DNA of 10,474 nucleotides from Gammaproteobacteria bacterium (GTDB taxonomy: Bacteria > Pseudomonadota > Gammaproteobacteria > Pseudomonadales > Pseudohongiellaceae): contig PWQG01000074.1 in NCBI GenBank assembly GCA_003556835.1, positions 1 through 10,474 on the forward strand, written 5' to 3'. Made by a program: the position numbers and the translations under genes. Shown here one piece after another: positions 1-6,931 of this stretch. The first letter of the stretch is position 1; every line of letters starts with the position of its first letter. The notes beneath the pieces are model-generated. The model saw only the letters and a list, made by a program, of their open reading frames with translations. It was not told the DNA's origin and did not search any database.

Positions 1-316
1 GGCCCCGGGCATAACGGGAGACATAGGCCAGGCCTCCCTGCTCCATCGGTGTGAAGGGATTGTCCCGGCTACGCGCATAGTCCATGCGGACCGAGATGAC
101 CCTCAAGGTGCCGGGGTGTAATTTTTCGGGGTGCAGGCGCAGGTCCCGGTGGCGCGGCATGTACTCCATTTCGCCGTGATGGCCCTGCTCCAGCCAGTGA
201 TCAAGATGTTCGGCATGGGCGGACAGGTCGGTATCGGTGATGCCGACCTGCTGGAAGCCGAGTTCCTGCCCCCATTGCCGTATGTCTTGAGTAAGCTGCC
301 CCAGGTCGATGCTCAT
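1..316 (-). CDS. queG: Epoxyqueuosine reductase, N-terminal part (runs off left edge)
   Basis: QueG is the cobalamin- and iron-sulfur-dependent cytosolic enzyme that reduces epoxyqueuosine to queuosine in the tRNA wobble position, the last step of queuosine synthesis. Only the first 105 codons are present. The reverse-strand translation contains LGFQQVGITDTDL, HGEMEYM, PGTLRVISVRMDY and YVSRYARG, in the order and spacing I recall for the E. coli protein. The iron-sulfur cysteine motifs would lie beyond the left edge. The ATG at 316-314 fits the family N-terminus; its ribosome binding site is weak and would overlap the end of the upstream gene. It begins 10 bp after the aminotransferase stop on the same strand, so the two are probably co-transcribed. 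Identity is seen in sequence similarity; function is known for the family. Confidence 0.93.
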   Translation of the reverse strand, partial: MSIDLGQLTQDIRQWGQELGFQQVGITDTDLSAHAEHLDHWLEQGHHGEMEYMPRHRDLRLHPEKLHPGTLRVISVRMDYARSRDNPFTPMEQGGLAYVSRYARG

Positions 317-326
317 AAGCCGTCGT

Positions 327-1466
327 TCACAGCCGGCAGAGTTTTTCTGCCGCCCGTTCGAGTGTGGATTCGTCCTTGCAGAAACAGAAGCGCACGATGC
401 GCGTATCCGGCGCTTCAGCGTAGAAGGCAGACAGCGGTATGGCTGCCACACCCACCTCACGGGTCAGGTGTTGCACAAATTCGACATCCGACTGATCGCT
501 GATGGCGCTGTAATCCAGGCACTGGAAATAGGTGCCGGCCGAGGCAGTGAAGGTGAAGCGGGAATCGCCAAGCAGTTCGCAGAAGCGGTCGCGTTTTTGC
601 TGATAAAATGCGGGCAGCTCCAGGTGGTGTTCCGGACAATCGCGCATGAAGTCGGCAATGGCATACTGGATGAAACTGGTGGCGGTGAAGGTGACAAACT
701 GGTGGACCTTGCGCAGTTCCACGGACAGTGGTGCGGGTGCCACACAATAGGCCAACTTCCAGCCGGTGGCATGATAGGTCTTGCCGAAGGAGAAGACGGC
801 AAAACTCTTCTCGCGCAGCTCCTCGTGGGTCAGGACGCTGTGGTGTCGGTCGCCGTCGAAAACCATGTGCTCATAGACTTCATCGGACAGCACCAGTATG
901 TTGCGATCGCGGATCAGCCCGGCCAGTCGGTCGAGATCTTCACGTTGCAGTACCGAGCCCGCCGGATTGTGTGGTGAGTTGATGATGATCAAGCGGGTGC
1001 GTTCCGTGATCGCTTCGGCGGCGCGTTCCCAGGGAATCTGGTAGTCGGGCACGGTCATGGGGATGCGCACAGCGCGGCCACCAGCCAGCTCGATGGCCGG
1101 TGCATAAGAGTCATAGGCGGGATCGAAGAGGATGACTTCATCATCCCGGTGCACCACGGCCTGGATCACGTCGAACAGGGCCTCGGTGGCGCCAGCGGTT
1201 ACCGTGACTTCATGATCCGGATCCACCCGGCAGGCGTAGAGTTGCTCAACCTTGATAGCAATCTGTTCGCGAAGCTCCGGGATGCCGATGGCGGGTGCGT
1301 ACTGGTTGCGCCTGTCATTGAGATGGTGAGTCACCCGGTCCCGCAGTGCTGCGGGGCAATCAAAGTCCGGGAAACCCTGTGACAGGTCGATGGCATTGTG
1401 ATCCTGAGCCATCTTCGACATGACGGTGAAGATGGTGGTTCCGACATTGGGGAGCTTGCTTTGCAC
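327..1466 (-). CDS. PLP-dependent methionine aminotransferase (YbdL/KAT-like, fold type I)
   Basis: A 379-residue class I/II aminotransferase, full length for the family. Visible motifs: SKLPNVGTTIF and LSQGFPDFDCP at the N-terminus (residues 3-38), NQYAP near 54, AGATEALFDV (91-100), NSPHNPAG (163-170), DEVYEH (195-200) with the PLP-contacting Asp and Tyr, SFGKTYHATGWK (226-237) with the Schiff-base Lys at 229, and the carboxylate-binding Arg in IVRF (359). This pattern matches E. coli YbdL and the kynurenine/glutamine aminotransferase group, known to transaminate methionine and some aromatic amino acids or histidine with 2-oxo acids. The start codon is GTG at 1466-1464: an in-frame stop lies about 13 codons upstream, no ATG intervenes, and a GAGGT ribosome binding site (complement of 1474-1478) lies 7 nt away. 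It is divergent from ovoA and 10 bp upstream of queG. Exact substrate is inferred; a role in ovothiol metabolism cannot be excluded. Confidence 0.88.
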   Translation of the reverse strand: MQSKLPNVGTTIFTVMSKMAQDHNAIDLSQGFPDFDCPAALRDRVTHHLNDRRNQYAPAIGIPELREQIAIKVEQLYACRVDPDHEVTVTAGATEALFDVIQAVVHRDDEVILFDPAYDSYAPAIELAGGRAVRIPMTVPDYQIPWERAAEAITERTRLIIINSPHNPAGSVLQREDLDRLAGLIRDRNILVLSDEVYEHMVFDGDRHHSVLTHEELREKSFAVFSFGKTYHATGWKLAYCVAPAPLSVELRKVHQFVTFTATSFIQYAIADFMRDCPEHHLELPAFYQQKRDRFCELLGDSRFTFTASAGTYFQCLDYSAISDQSDVEFVQHLTREVGVAAIPLSAFYAEAPDTRIVRFCFCKDESTLERAAEKLCRL

Positions 1467-1473
1467 GGTGTGG

Positions 1474-1478
1474 ACCTC
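1474..1478 (-). promoter_or_regulatory. Ribosome binding site supporting the GTG start of the aminotransferase
   Basis: On the reverse strand the sequence reads GAGGT followed by 7 nt and then GTG. The closest upstream in-frame stop leaves no ATG option, so this site decides the start. Confidence 0.6.
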
Positions 1479-1511
1479 GAAGTCTGCGGCGGTCAGAGCG
1501 GCTTACCACCC

Positions 1512-1539
1512 TTGGTGAGACAATGCCGCGTAGTGTAAC
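1512..1539 (+). promoter_or_regulatory. Weak candidate sigma-70 promoter for ovoA
   Basis: Within the 101-bp divergent intergenic region, TTGGTG (1512-1517) and TGTAAC (1534-1539) are 16 bp apart and resemble -35 and -10 elements (about 3/6 and 4/6 matches). Transcription would start near 1546, giving a leader of roughly 20 nt. The match is poor and other placements are possible. I saw no clear promoter for the divergent aminotransferase. Confidence 0.25.
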
Positions 1540-1556
1540 GTAATTGGCTGAATAGC

Positions 1557-1562
1557 AGGAGA
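1557..1562 (+). promoter_or_regulatory. Ribosome binding site for ovoA (favours GTG at 1568)
   Basis: AGGAGA at 1557-1562 lies 5 nt before GTG (1568) and 11 nt before an in-frame ATG (1574). The usual spacing favours the GTG, but the ATG remains possible and would remove only two residues. Confidence 0.6.
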
Positions 1563-1567
1563 TACAA

Positions 1568-3919
1568 GTGCCCATGAATGTGGCTTCTACGTCAGGTGCC
1601 CGGAAAGTGGCTGAAGACCAGCAATATCGTCCCAATCCGCAAAAGTGCCCGGACTGGGGCGGACAGCGTGCGCACAGCCTGCCATTGCTGGATCTGCGCG
1701 CTGGCCGGGAAGCCATGCTGGCCTATTTCGATAACACCTGGGCGCTGTCCGAAACCCTGTTCTCGGCGCTGACCTGCGAAGAAGCGTACTATGTGCGTCC
1801 CTGGCATAAGACCCGGCATCCGCTGATTTTCTACTATGCGCATCCGGTGACTTTCTACGTCAACAAGCTGTTGGTTGCGGGCCTGCTTCACAATCCGGTC
1901 AATCGCGAGTTCGAGGAATTGTTCGAGACCGGGGTGGACGAGATGAGCTGGGACGATCTGCATGACGGCGAGCAGGATATTTGGCCGTCACTGGACGAGG
2001 TGCGAAGTTATCGGCAGCAGGTCCATCAACTGGTCCGGGATATCATCCGCAGTCATCCCGCATTGGACAAACCCGTGGACATGGACAGCCCCGCCTGGGC
2101 CCTGGCCATGTGCTTCGAGCATGAGAGAATCCATCTGGAGACCTCGAGTGTGCTGATGCGGGAGTTGCCGGAAAAATATGTGCGCACGCCCGGGGCCTGG
2201 CCTGATCTGCCATTACAGGAACAGGCCACGGAGAAGTCGGTCAATCCGGTGCCCGGAGTCGATTACCCGGCGAGCAACCCCATGCTGGAGGTGCCGACGC
2301 AGACCGTGGCACTGGGTAAGCCCCGCGACTGGCCGACCTTCGGCTGGGACAATGAATATGGTCGCGATTCGCGCCATGTGCAATCCTTTCATGCCAGTGC
2401 CATGCTGATCAGCAATGGCGAGTTCTATGAATTTGTCGCCAGCGGTGCTTATCTGGAAGACAGATACTGGGGTGAGCAGGGCTTGGCCTGGCGCCGCTTC
2501 CGCAACACCCGCTGGCCGGCTTTCTGGGTCCAGGATGGGCCGGTGGGTTCACACCGCTATCGTCTGCGGACCACTTTCGGCGTGCGTCCCATGCAGTGGG
2601 ATTGGCCGGCCGTGGTCAATCACTACGAGGCAAAAGCCTATTGCGCCTGGCGCAGCGAGCGTGATGGAGCCAGCCCGCCCTATCGGCTGCTGCAGGAGAA
2701 GGAACACCTGGCGCTACGTGATCCAAACCTGAGTGACATCAGTGACTGGCTGCCCGGCGATGATGCCCTGCTGCAGCATGACCCGGTGATGCAGGCCAAC
2801 ACGATGGCGGGCCGCACACTCAATCACAACCTGCATTTCGGTAGCGAAGGGCCGGTGGACCTGTTTCTCACCAACAGTCGTGGTTTCCATGATGTGCTGG
2901 GCAATGTCTGGCAGTGGTGTGAAGACAGCTTCCACCCGCTGCCGGGCTTCAGCATCCATCCCTACTACGTCGACTTCAGCACGCCCTGTTTCGACGATGA
3001 GCACCAGATGATCCTGGGTGGTTCCTTCATCAGCACCGGTGATGAAGCGAGCGCCTGGGCGCGTTTCCATTTCCGGCCGCATTTCTCCCAGCATGCCGGC
3101 TTCCGACTGGTGCAGGGCGGAGAGGATCCGCAGGCCGACAACAAGTATGAAGACGATGCGGTGCTGAACCAGTACATGCTGTTCCATTGGGGCAGCCCCG
3201 AGGAGCAGCGGGACACGGAGATCAGCGAAGCTGTCGGGCACCCGCGGACACCTCCGTTCATGGAAACCATGGCGGAAAAGGTGAGCCAGTTCAGTCGGCG
3301 GCATGATGCGGTGCTTGACCTGGGCTGCGCCGTGGGCCGGGCCAGTTTCGAGCTGGCGCGCCATTTTGGTCATGTCACCGGACTGGATTTCAGTCACCGT
3401 TTCATCCGTGCCGCCGAGACCCTGCGCGACAGGGGCGCGCTGCACTATGAGCGACTGGAAACCGGGAAGTTCACCACGCCGATGACTGCCGTGGTCGACC
3501 CCGCCGTGGAGCGCAATCGCACGCGCTTCCTCCAGGGTGATGCGGCGGACCTGCGTGGCGCCGGGCTGATGGCACCATCGGCCCGTTTCGATGCGGTCCT
3601 GTTGAGTAACCTTTTATGCCGCATGCCGGACCCGGCAGCCTGCCTGCAACAATTCATTGGCCCCGATTCACCGTTGGCGGAGGATGGCATTCTGGTGATC
3701 GCTTCCCCGAACACCTGGCTGGAAGCCCACACCCGGCCGGACCGCTTTCTGGATGGTGCGGACAATGGGGCGACCCGCGAGCGCCTGGCGGCCTTGCTAC
3801 CCGGTTTCGAGTTGCTGCATCATGAGGATTTGCCATTCATGATCCGGGAACACCGCCGCAAGTATGAATACGTGGTGTCCCAGGTCACGGTCTGGCGGCG
3901 ACAGCGAGCGGCGGTATGA
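1568..3919 (+). CDS. ovoA: Ovothiol synthase OvoA: 5-histidylcysteine sulfoxide synthase fused to 4-mercaptohistidine N-methyltransferase
   Basis: A 783-residue cytosolic enzyme with the full OvoA architecture. Residues about 45-200 form a DinB-like domain: RHPLIFYYAHP (83-93) and FEHERIHLE (183-191) supply the three iron-binding histidines expected by comparison with EgtB (candidates H84 or H92, H185 and H189, the last two as HxxxH). Residues about 250-515 are the FGE/SUMF1-like domain, with GNVWQWCED (445-453) and GGSFISTGDEASAWARF (484-500). Residues about 575-783 are a class I SAM methyltransferase: motif I VLDLGCAVGRASFEL (582-596), LDFSH (606-610), AVLLSNLLCRMPDP (676-689), and the OvoA-type tail around LPFMIREHRRKYEYVVSQVTVW (755-776). 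In characterised OvoA proteins the iron domain joins cysteine to C5 of histidine with O2, a separate PLP lyase (OvoB) releases 5-thiohistidine, and the methyltransferase domain completes ovothiol A, an antioxidant thiol. The tyrosine pair at 466-467 is a candidate for the active-site Tyr of the family, by rough alignment only. Its stop overlaps the next gene by 4 bp. Confidence 0.95.
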   Translation: MPMNVASTSGARKVAEDQQYRPNPQKCPDWGGQRAHSLPLLDLRAGREAMLAYFDNTWALSETLFSALTCEEAYYVRPWHKTRHPLIFYYAHPVTFYVNKLLVAGLLHNPVNREFEELFETGVDEMSWDDLHDGEQDIWPSLDEVRSYRQQVHQLVRDIIRSHPALDKPVDMDSPAWALAMCFEHERIHLETSSVLMRELPEKYVRTPGAWPDLPLQEQATEKSVNPVPGVDYPASNPMLEVPTQTVALGKPRDWPTFGWDNEYGRDSRHVQSFHASAMLISNGEFYEFVASGAYLEDRYWGEQGLAWRRFRNTRWPAFWVQDGPVGSHRYRLRTTFGVRPMQWDWPAVVNHYEAKAYCAWRSERDGASPPYRLLQEKEHLALRDPNLSDISDWLPGDDALLQHDPVMQANTMAGRTLNHNLHFGSEGPVDLFLTNSRGFHDVLGNVWQWCEDSFHPLPGFSIHPYYVDFSTPCFDDEHQMILGGSFISTGDEASAWARFHFRPHFSQHAGFRLVQGGEDPQADNKYEDDAVLNQYMLFHWGSPEEQRDTEISEAVGHPRTPPFMETMAEKVSQFSRRHDAVLDLGCAVGRASFELARHFGHVTGLDFSHRFIRAAETLRDRGALHYERLETGKFTTPMTAVVDPAVERNRTRFLQGDAADLRGAGLMAPSARFDAVLLSNLLCRMPDPAACLQQFIGPDSPLAEDGILVIASPNTWLEAHTRPDRFLDGADNGATRERLAALLPGFELLHHEDLPFMIREHRRKYEYVVSQVTVWRRQRAAV

Positions 3920-4437
3920 GTCTTATTCTGGAAACCCGGCGGATGGTTCTGCGTAACTTCATCCGCGCGGACGTGGAGCGTTATCCGCAAATCCGTGATG
4001 CGGTGTCCCATCCTCATGAACCGGCTGCAGAGCTTGCGGCGGAGCGTTCCAGGGAATTGGCGCGTGGTTATATTGCCGCCGCTGACTGCCAGCCCAGGCT
4101 CGATTATCAGTTGGCCATGCTGGAGCGCGTTGATGGTCGACTGATTGGCAGCTGCGGTGTCTGTCTGCATGGTCGCGGTGCGCGCAGTGCTGAGTTCAAC
4201 TGTGAAGTGGCGGCTGACTGGCAGCGTCAGGGTCTTGCCCTGGAAGCGGGTGAAGCGCTGCTCGCGGTGGTTTTCCGCGATCTGGGTCTTGAGAATGTGA
4301 GTGTGCGCATACCTGCTGAGAATGTTGCCGGCCAGGGACTGGCGGATCGACTGGGTATGCGGGCGGTTGATCCCACCGAAACTCCTGCTGTCCTCTACAC
4401 CATCGGGGCCAGCGAATGGACCCGCAGCAGTTCCTGA
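3916..4437 (+). CDS. GNAT-family N-acetyltransferase (RimJ/RimL-like), coupled to ovoA
   Basis: A 173-residue acetyltransferase of the Acetyltransf_3 type, normal length. The N-terminus LETRRMVLRNF (5-15) is the usual first strand of RimJ/RimL-like proteins. The acetyl-CoA pyrophosphate-binding motif (R/Q-x-x-G-x-A) appears as RQGLALEAGEALL (104-116), followed by the typical helix and strand VFRDLGLENVSVRIPAEN (119-136) and the C-terminal GLADRLGM (141-148). The ATG at 3916 overlaps the ovoA stop in an ATGA arrangement, so the two are almost certainly co-translated. Family members acetylate ribosomal protein N-termini, amino acids, polyamines or small molecules; the substrate here cannot be read from sequence. 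Its coupling to ovoA suggests a histidine- or thiol-related substrate, which is inference. No clear terminator follows. Confidence 0.85.
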   Translation: MSLILETRRMVLRNFIRADVERYPQIRDAVSHPHEPAAELAAERSRELARGYIAAADCQPRLDYQLAMLERVDGRLIGSCGVCLHGRGARSAEFNCEVAADWQRQGLALEAGEALLAVVFRDLGLENVSVRIPAENVAGQGLADRLGMRAVDPTETPAVLYTIGASEWTRSSS

Positions 4438-4544
4438 ATTGCCTGTTCCACGCCCGCTAGTGTGACAATTCGTGGCAAGCTCTGCCTCTCTTCTTCCTTT
4501 CATGGTAAAAAAAGGGCAATTTACCGGGTCTATCAGGTATACGC

Positions 4545-4558
4545 TTGAATAACATCAG
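4545..4558. promoter_or_regulatory. Possible degenerate FNR/Anr-type site upstream of the first exported-protein gene
   Basis: TTGAATAACATCAG matches TTGAT-N4-ATCAA at 8 of 10 fixed positions. A TATTTA that could act as -10 lies at 4585-4590, slightly further than ideal for class II activation. Alone this would be weak; it gains weight because a paralog at the right edge has a perfect copy upstream. Confidence 0.3.
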
Positions 4559-4685
4559 GCGCTGGATTACTCTCGCGAGTCCGGTATTTACGCACAATTG
4601 GACGAATTTTGTAATAAATTGATCTACGGCAGTGCTCGAAAACACTAAACTGACTGCACTACAGAGTTTGAGAAACCCGCTCTCC

Positions 4686-4691
4686 AAGGAG
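4686..4691 (+). promoter_or_regulatory. Ribosome binding site fixing the GTG start at 4698
   Basis: AAGGAG ends 6 nt before GTG (4698). Starting there puts KKQYLLSAAIAAAMAG at the extreme N-terminus, a normal signal peptide. The in-frame ATG at 4632 would add 22 residues ahead of the signal and has no comparable site. Confidence 0.75.
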
Positions 4692-4697
4692 AATGAC

Positions 4698-5744
4698 GTG
4701 AAAAAACAGTATCTTTTATCAGCCGCGATAGCAGCGGCCATGGCAGGATCGCTGGCCATGACGGCAGGCGTTCCGGCCTCGGCCGACAATGACTATGAGC
4801 CTCCGCGCACCGAGTGGGGTGATCCTGACCTGCGCGGTGTCTTCAACTTCAGTTCCAACACACCCATGGAGCGTCCGCGTGATTTGGGTACTCAGGCATT
4901 CTACGACTCGGTCGAAGAAGTGATCGAGCGTGACCGACGGATCGCTGAAGCGGCCGCAGCCAGTGATGGCCAGTCGGACCAGGGCGGTGTTGGTGGTTAC
5001 AACCAGTTCTGGATTGAAGGTGTTCCGGCCGATGCCAATCTGCGTACCTCCATCATCATCTATCCGGAAGATGGTCGCACCCCGCCTCGCGTCGAAGGGG
5101 CGCCCGTAGCCTTCGGTGGTCTGGGACCTGACTATGATGGCGAGCGACCCGTTCGTGTTGCTGTGGGTGGTATCGGCAAGGATGGCCCGGAAGACCGTGG
5201 CCTGTCCGAGCGTTGCCTCGTTGGCTTCAATTCCGTGCCGCCGTTCAATCCCAGCATGTACAACAACAATGTACAGCTATTCCAGAACGAGGATCATTTT
5301 GTGATCGTCAACGAGATGATCGGTTTTCCGCGTATTGTGCCAATGGACGATCGACCGCACCTGCCCGAGCATATGACGCAGTGGTGGGGCGATTCGCGGG
5401 GCTACTGGGATGGCAACACCCTGGTGGTGGAGACCAAGAACTTCAATGAGAAAACCCAGTCCTTCCGCGGTACTGGCGTGGCCGCAGACATGTTCCTGAT
5501 CGAGCGCTTCACGCGGGTGGATGACCGGACTGTGGAATACGAGTTCGAAGTGCAGGATCCGAAGGCCTTCGAGGACAAGATTGTCGGGGTCTTCCCGATG
5601 TGGGAGGAAGAAGGCAATCGTTTGCACGAGTATGCCTGTCATGAAGGCAACTACGGCATGGTCAATATTCTCGCGGGCCAGCGTGTCGAGGATGGCACCT
5701 GGGACCATGAGAACAACCGCGCCATGCGTGCGGACGAGCTGTAA
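4698..5744 (+). CDS. Exported protein of an unnamed family with WDGNTLVVET motif (paralog 1)
   Basis: A 348-residue protein of unknown function. Residues 1-29 form a Sec signal peptide: KK, a hydrophobic Ala/Leu-rich core, then PASA before DND, so the mature protein should be periplasmic or secreted. Mature motifs: PPRTEWGDPDLRGVF (35-49), SNTPMERP (53-60), SERCL (170-174), WWGDSRGYWDGNTLVVETK (229-247), IERFTRVDDRTVEYEFEVQDP (268-288) and YACHEGNYGMVNILAG (312-327). The same motif order recurs in large families of hypothetical secreted proteins that I recall from Acidobacteria, sphingomonads and marine Gammaproteobacteria; I know of no established activity. The conserved Cys173 and Cys314 could pair in a disulfide after export (inference). 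It is the first gene of a probable two-gene operon, 27 bp before a paralog. A metal- or ligand-binding role is possible but unproven. Confidence 0.85.
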   Translation: MKKQYLLSAAIAAAMAGSLAMTAGVPASADNDYEPPRTEWGDPDLRGVFNFSSNTPMERPRDLGTQAFYDSVEEVIERDRRIAEAAAASDGQSDQGGVGGYNQFWIEGVPADANLRTSIIIYPEDGRTPPRVEGAPVAFGGLGPDYDGERPVRVAVGGIGKDGPEDRGLSERCLVGFNSVPPFNPSMYNNNVQLFQNEDHFVIVNEMIGFPRIVPMDDRPHLPEHMTQWWGDSRGYWDGNTLVVETKNFNEKTQSFRGTGVAADMFLIERFTRVDDRTVEYEFEVQDPKAFEDKIVGVFPMWEEEGNRLHEYACHEGNYGMVNILAGQRVEDGTWDHENNRAMRADEL

Positions 5745-5771
5745 TATTCCACTGAACGGATAAGGTTATTC

Positions 5772-6656
5772 ATGAAGAAGACGTTTGTAAATTTGACTCT
5801 TGTAGCCGCCACTGCGGCCGTGGTGAGTGTGTTCTGGCTGAATGTGGATGATTCTGTGGCCCAGAGCGGCTCGGCTTCGCTGGATGAAATCCCGCGTACA
5901 CCCGATGGCCGGCCCGATATGAATGGTATCTGGCAAACCATGAACAATGCCCACTGGAACCTGGAGGCGGCTCCCGCCGCGCATGGTCCCCTGGTTGAGG
6001 CTGGCGCTCACCTGGCGGTTCGCCCGACCTTGGGCGTGGTTCAGGGTGGAGCCATTCCGTATAAGGAAGGCATGCGCGAAATCCAGCGGGAAAATCGTGC
6101 CAACTGGCTGGAGCGTGATCCGGTGACCAAGTGCTTCAAGCCTGGCGTGCCGCGTGCGACCTACAAGCCGTATCCTTTCCAGATCTTCCTGGCTCCGGAT
6201 ACCACGCTGTTTGCGTATCAGTACTCCGGCAGCAACCGCCTGGTCTATATGGATCAGCCGGACCTGGAGCCAGCGGTCGATTCCTGGATGGGACACAACC
6301 TGGGCCACTGGGATGGCGACACACTGGTGATTGATGTGTATGGACAAATGGCTGAATCCTGGTTTGACCGGGCCGGTCACCACCACAGTGGCTGGGACAA
6401 GCATGTCCAGGAGCGCTACACCATGGTGGATCGCAATACCATCCACTATGAAGCGACCATCACCGACCCCAATGTGTTCGAGGAGCCCTGGACGATCGAG
6501 ATGCCGATCTATCGTCGTCAGGAAGCAAATATGAAGCTGCTCGAGTTCAAGTGCGTCGAGTTCGTTGAAGAGCTGTTGTACGGGCATCTGCGTGCACCGG
6601 GTGATCCCTTCGGTGATGGCCTGCCCATCATTCCTCCGCCGCCAACCCGCGACTGA
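5772..6656 (+). CDS. Exported protein of the same unnamed family (paralog 2)
   Basis: A 294-residue protein of unknown function. The N-terminus (MKKTFVNL, hydrophobic stretch 8-23, then SVA before QSG at about 30) is a signal peptide. It is followed by the family signature IPRTPDGRPDMNGIW (40-54). Other shared motifs are DPVTKCFKPGVPR (116-128), YPFQIFLAPDTTLFAYQY (134-151), WMGHNLGHWDGDTLVIDV (172-189), a histidine cluster AGHHHSGWD (201-209), ERYTMVDRNTIHYEATITDP (214-233) and PWTIEMPIYRR (239-249). It aligns to the upstream gene only through these motifs and lacks the SNTP-ERP segment, so it is a diverged paralog. The ribosome binding site is TAAGG (5761-5765), 6 nt before the ATG. A strong terminator begins 9 bp after its stop. 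Export and family membership are well supported; function is not known to me. Confidence 0.87.
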   Translation: MKKTFVNLTLVAATAAVVSVFWLNVDDSVAQSGSASLDEIPRTPDGRPDMNGIWQTMNNAHWNLEAAPAAHGPLVEAGAHLAVRPTLGVVQGGAIPYKEGMREIQRENRANWLERDPVTKCFKPGVPRATYKPYPFQIFLAPDTTLFAYQYSGSNRLVYMDQPDLEPAVDSWMGHNLGHWDGDTLVIDVYGQMAESWFDRAGHHHSGWDKHVQERYTMVDRNTIHYEATITDPNVFEEPWTIEMPIYRRQEANMKLLEFKCVEFVEELLYGHLRAPGDPFGDGLPIIPPPPTRD

Positions 6657-6664
6657 GGAAAGGT

Positions 6665-6742
6665 AAAAAAGGGGACAGATCTATTTATGTTTATGGACTG
6701 GGCGGGGTATTTGTAACCCGCCCAGGCCTGTCCCCTTTTTTT
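6665..6742 (+). terminator. Double-hairpin rho-independent terminator, probably bidirectional
   Basis: A 14-bp perfect outer stem (AAAAAAGGGGACAG at 6665-6678 with its complement at 6728-6741) encloses a 9-bp GC-rich inner hairpin (CTGGGCGGG at 6698-6706 with CCCGCCCAG at 6717-6725). A run of seven T (6736-6742) ends it, and the A run on the left would serve the opposite strand. It lies 9 bp after the paralog 2 stop and should end that operon. The left arm also belongs to the repeat pair listed separately. Confidence 0.8.
6671..6689 (+). repeat. Left copy of the GGGGACAGAT inverted repeat
   Basis: Nineteen bases pairing by inverted similarity with 6932-6950, with two mismatches. The first eight bases also form part of the terminator stem. 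Confidence 0.7.
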
Positions 6743-6931
6743 CTGCTATACCCGGCCTCAAGATAGGGCCTGAAATCGCTTCGCTTCCCCACCTTGCTCC
6801 TTTAGCCCCCCCCCCAGCTCCAAAGTAATCATGAGCCCGCTCAGAGGTTCTTGGGTGCTGTCTTGTCCCTGTTACACATGAACCCTGCTGCGCACGGGCT
6901 ATTCGAACCCTCTCACCCAGATCCAGAAGAG

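Larger units (their letters stand above)
4438..4697. other. 260-bp non-coding region before the exported-protein operon
   Basis: AT-richer than its surroundings and without a convincing gene; the frame that opens at 4632 in phase with the next gene lacks a good ribosome binding site. It holds a GGTAAA/TTTACC inverted repeat (4504-4524), a CTCGCGAG palindrome (4572-4579), an FNR-like imperfect site (listed separately), and an AT-rich stretch around 4606-4620 that could carry a -10 element. I could not place a convincing -35/-10 pair. Confidence 0.5.

Noticed and set aside
309..977. 222-codon plus-strand open frame over the aminotransferase
   Set aside because: It is antisense to a gene with complete catalytic motifs, has no recognisable domain and no ribosome binding site; a high-GC shadow frame.
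2714..3445. 243-codon minus-strand open frame inside ovoA
   Set aside because: Antisense to conserved FGE and methyltransferase domains, with no family resemblance.
4461..4477. TGTGA-starting half site resembling a CRP box
   Set aside because: The second half does not match TCACA, so only a half site remains, expected by chance.
4436..4486. CCACG/CGTGG inverted repeat after the GNAT gene as a terminator
   Set aside because: Only five pairs with a long loop and no T run directly after it; too weak to call.
3820..4503. 227-codon minus-strand open frame over the GNAT gene
   Set aside because: The plus-strand frame has acetyl-CoA binding motifs and couples to ovoA; the antisense frame shows no domain.
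5766..6587. 273-codon minus-strand open frame over paralog 2
   Set aside because: The sense frame has a signal peptide and shared family motifs; the antisense frame is its codon-bias mirror.
6896..6926. tRNA T-arm-like string (GGGCTATTCGAACCC) suggesting a tRNA remnant or attachment site
   Set aside because: The loop length is wrong, the stem is only three pairs, and no acceptor, anticodon or CCA end can be folded around it.
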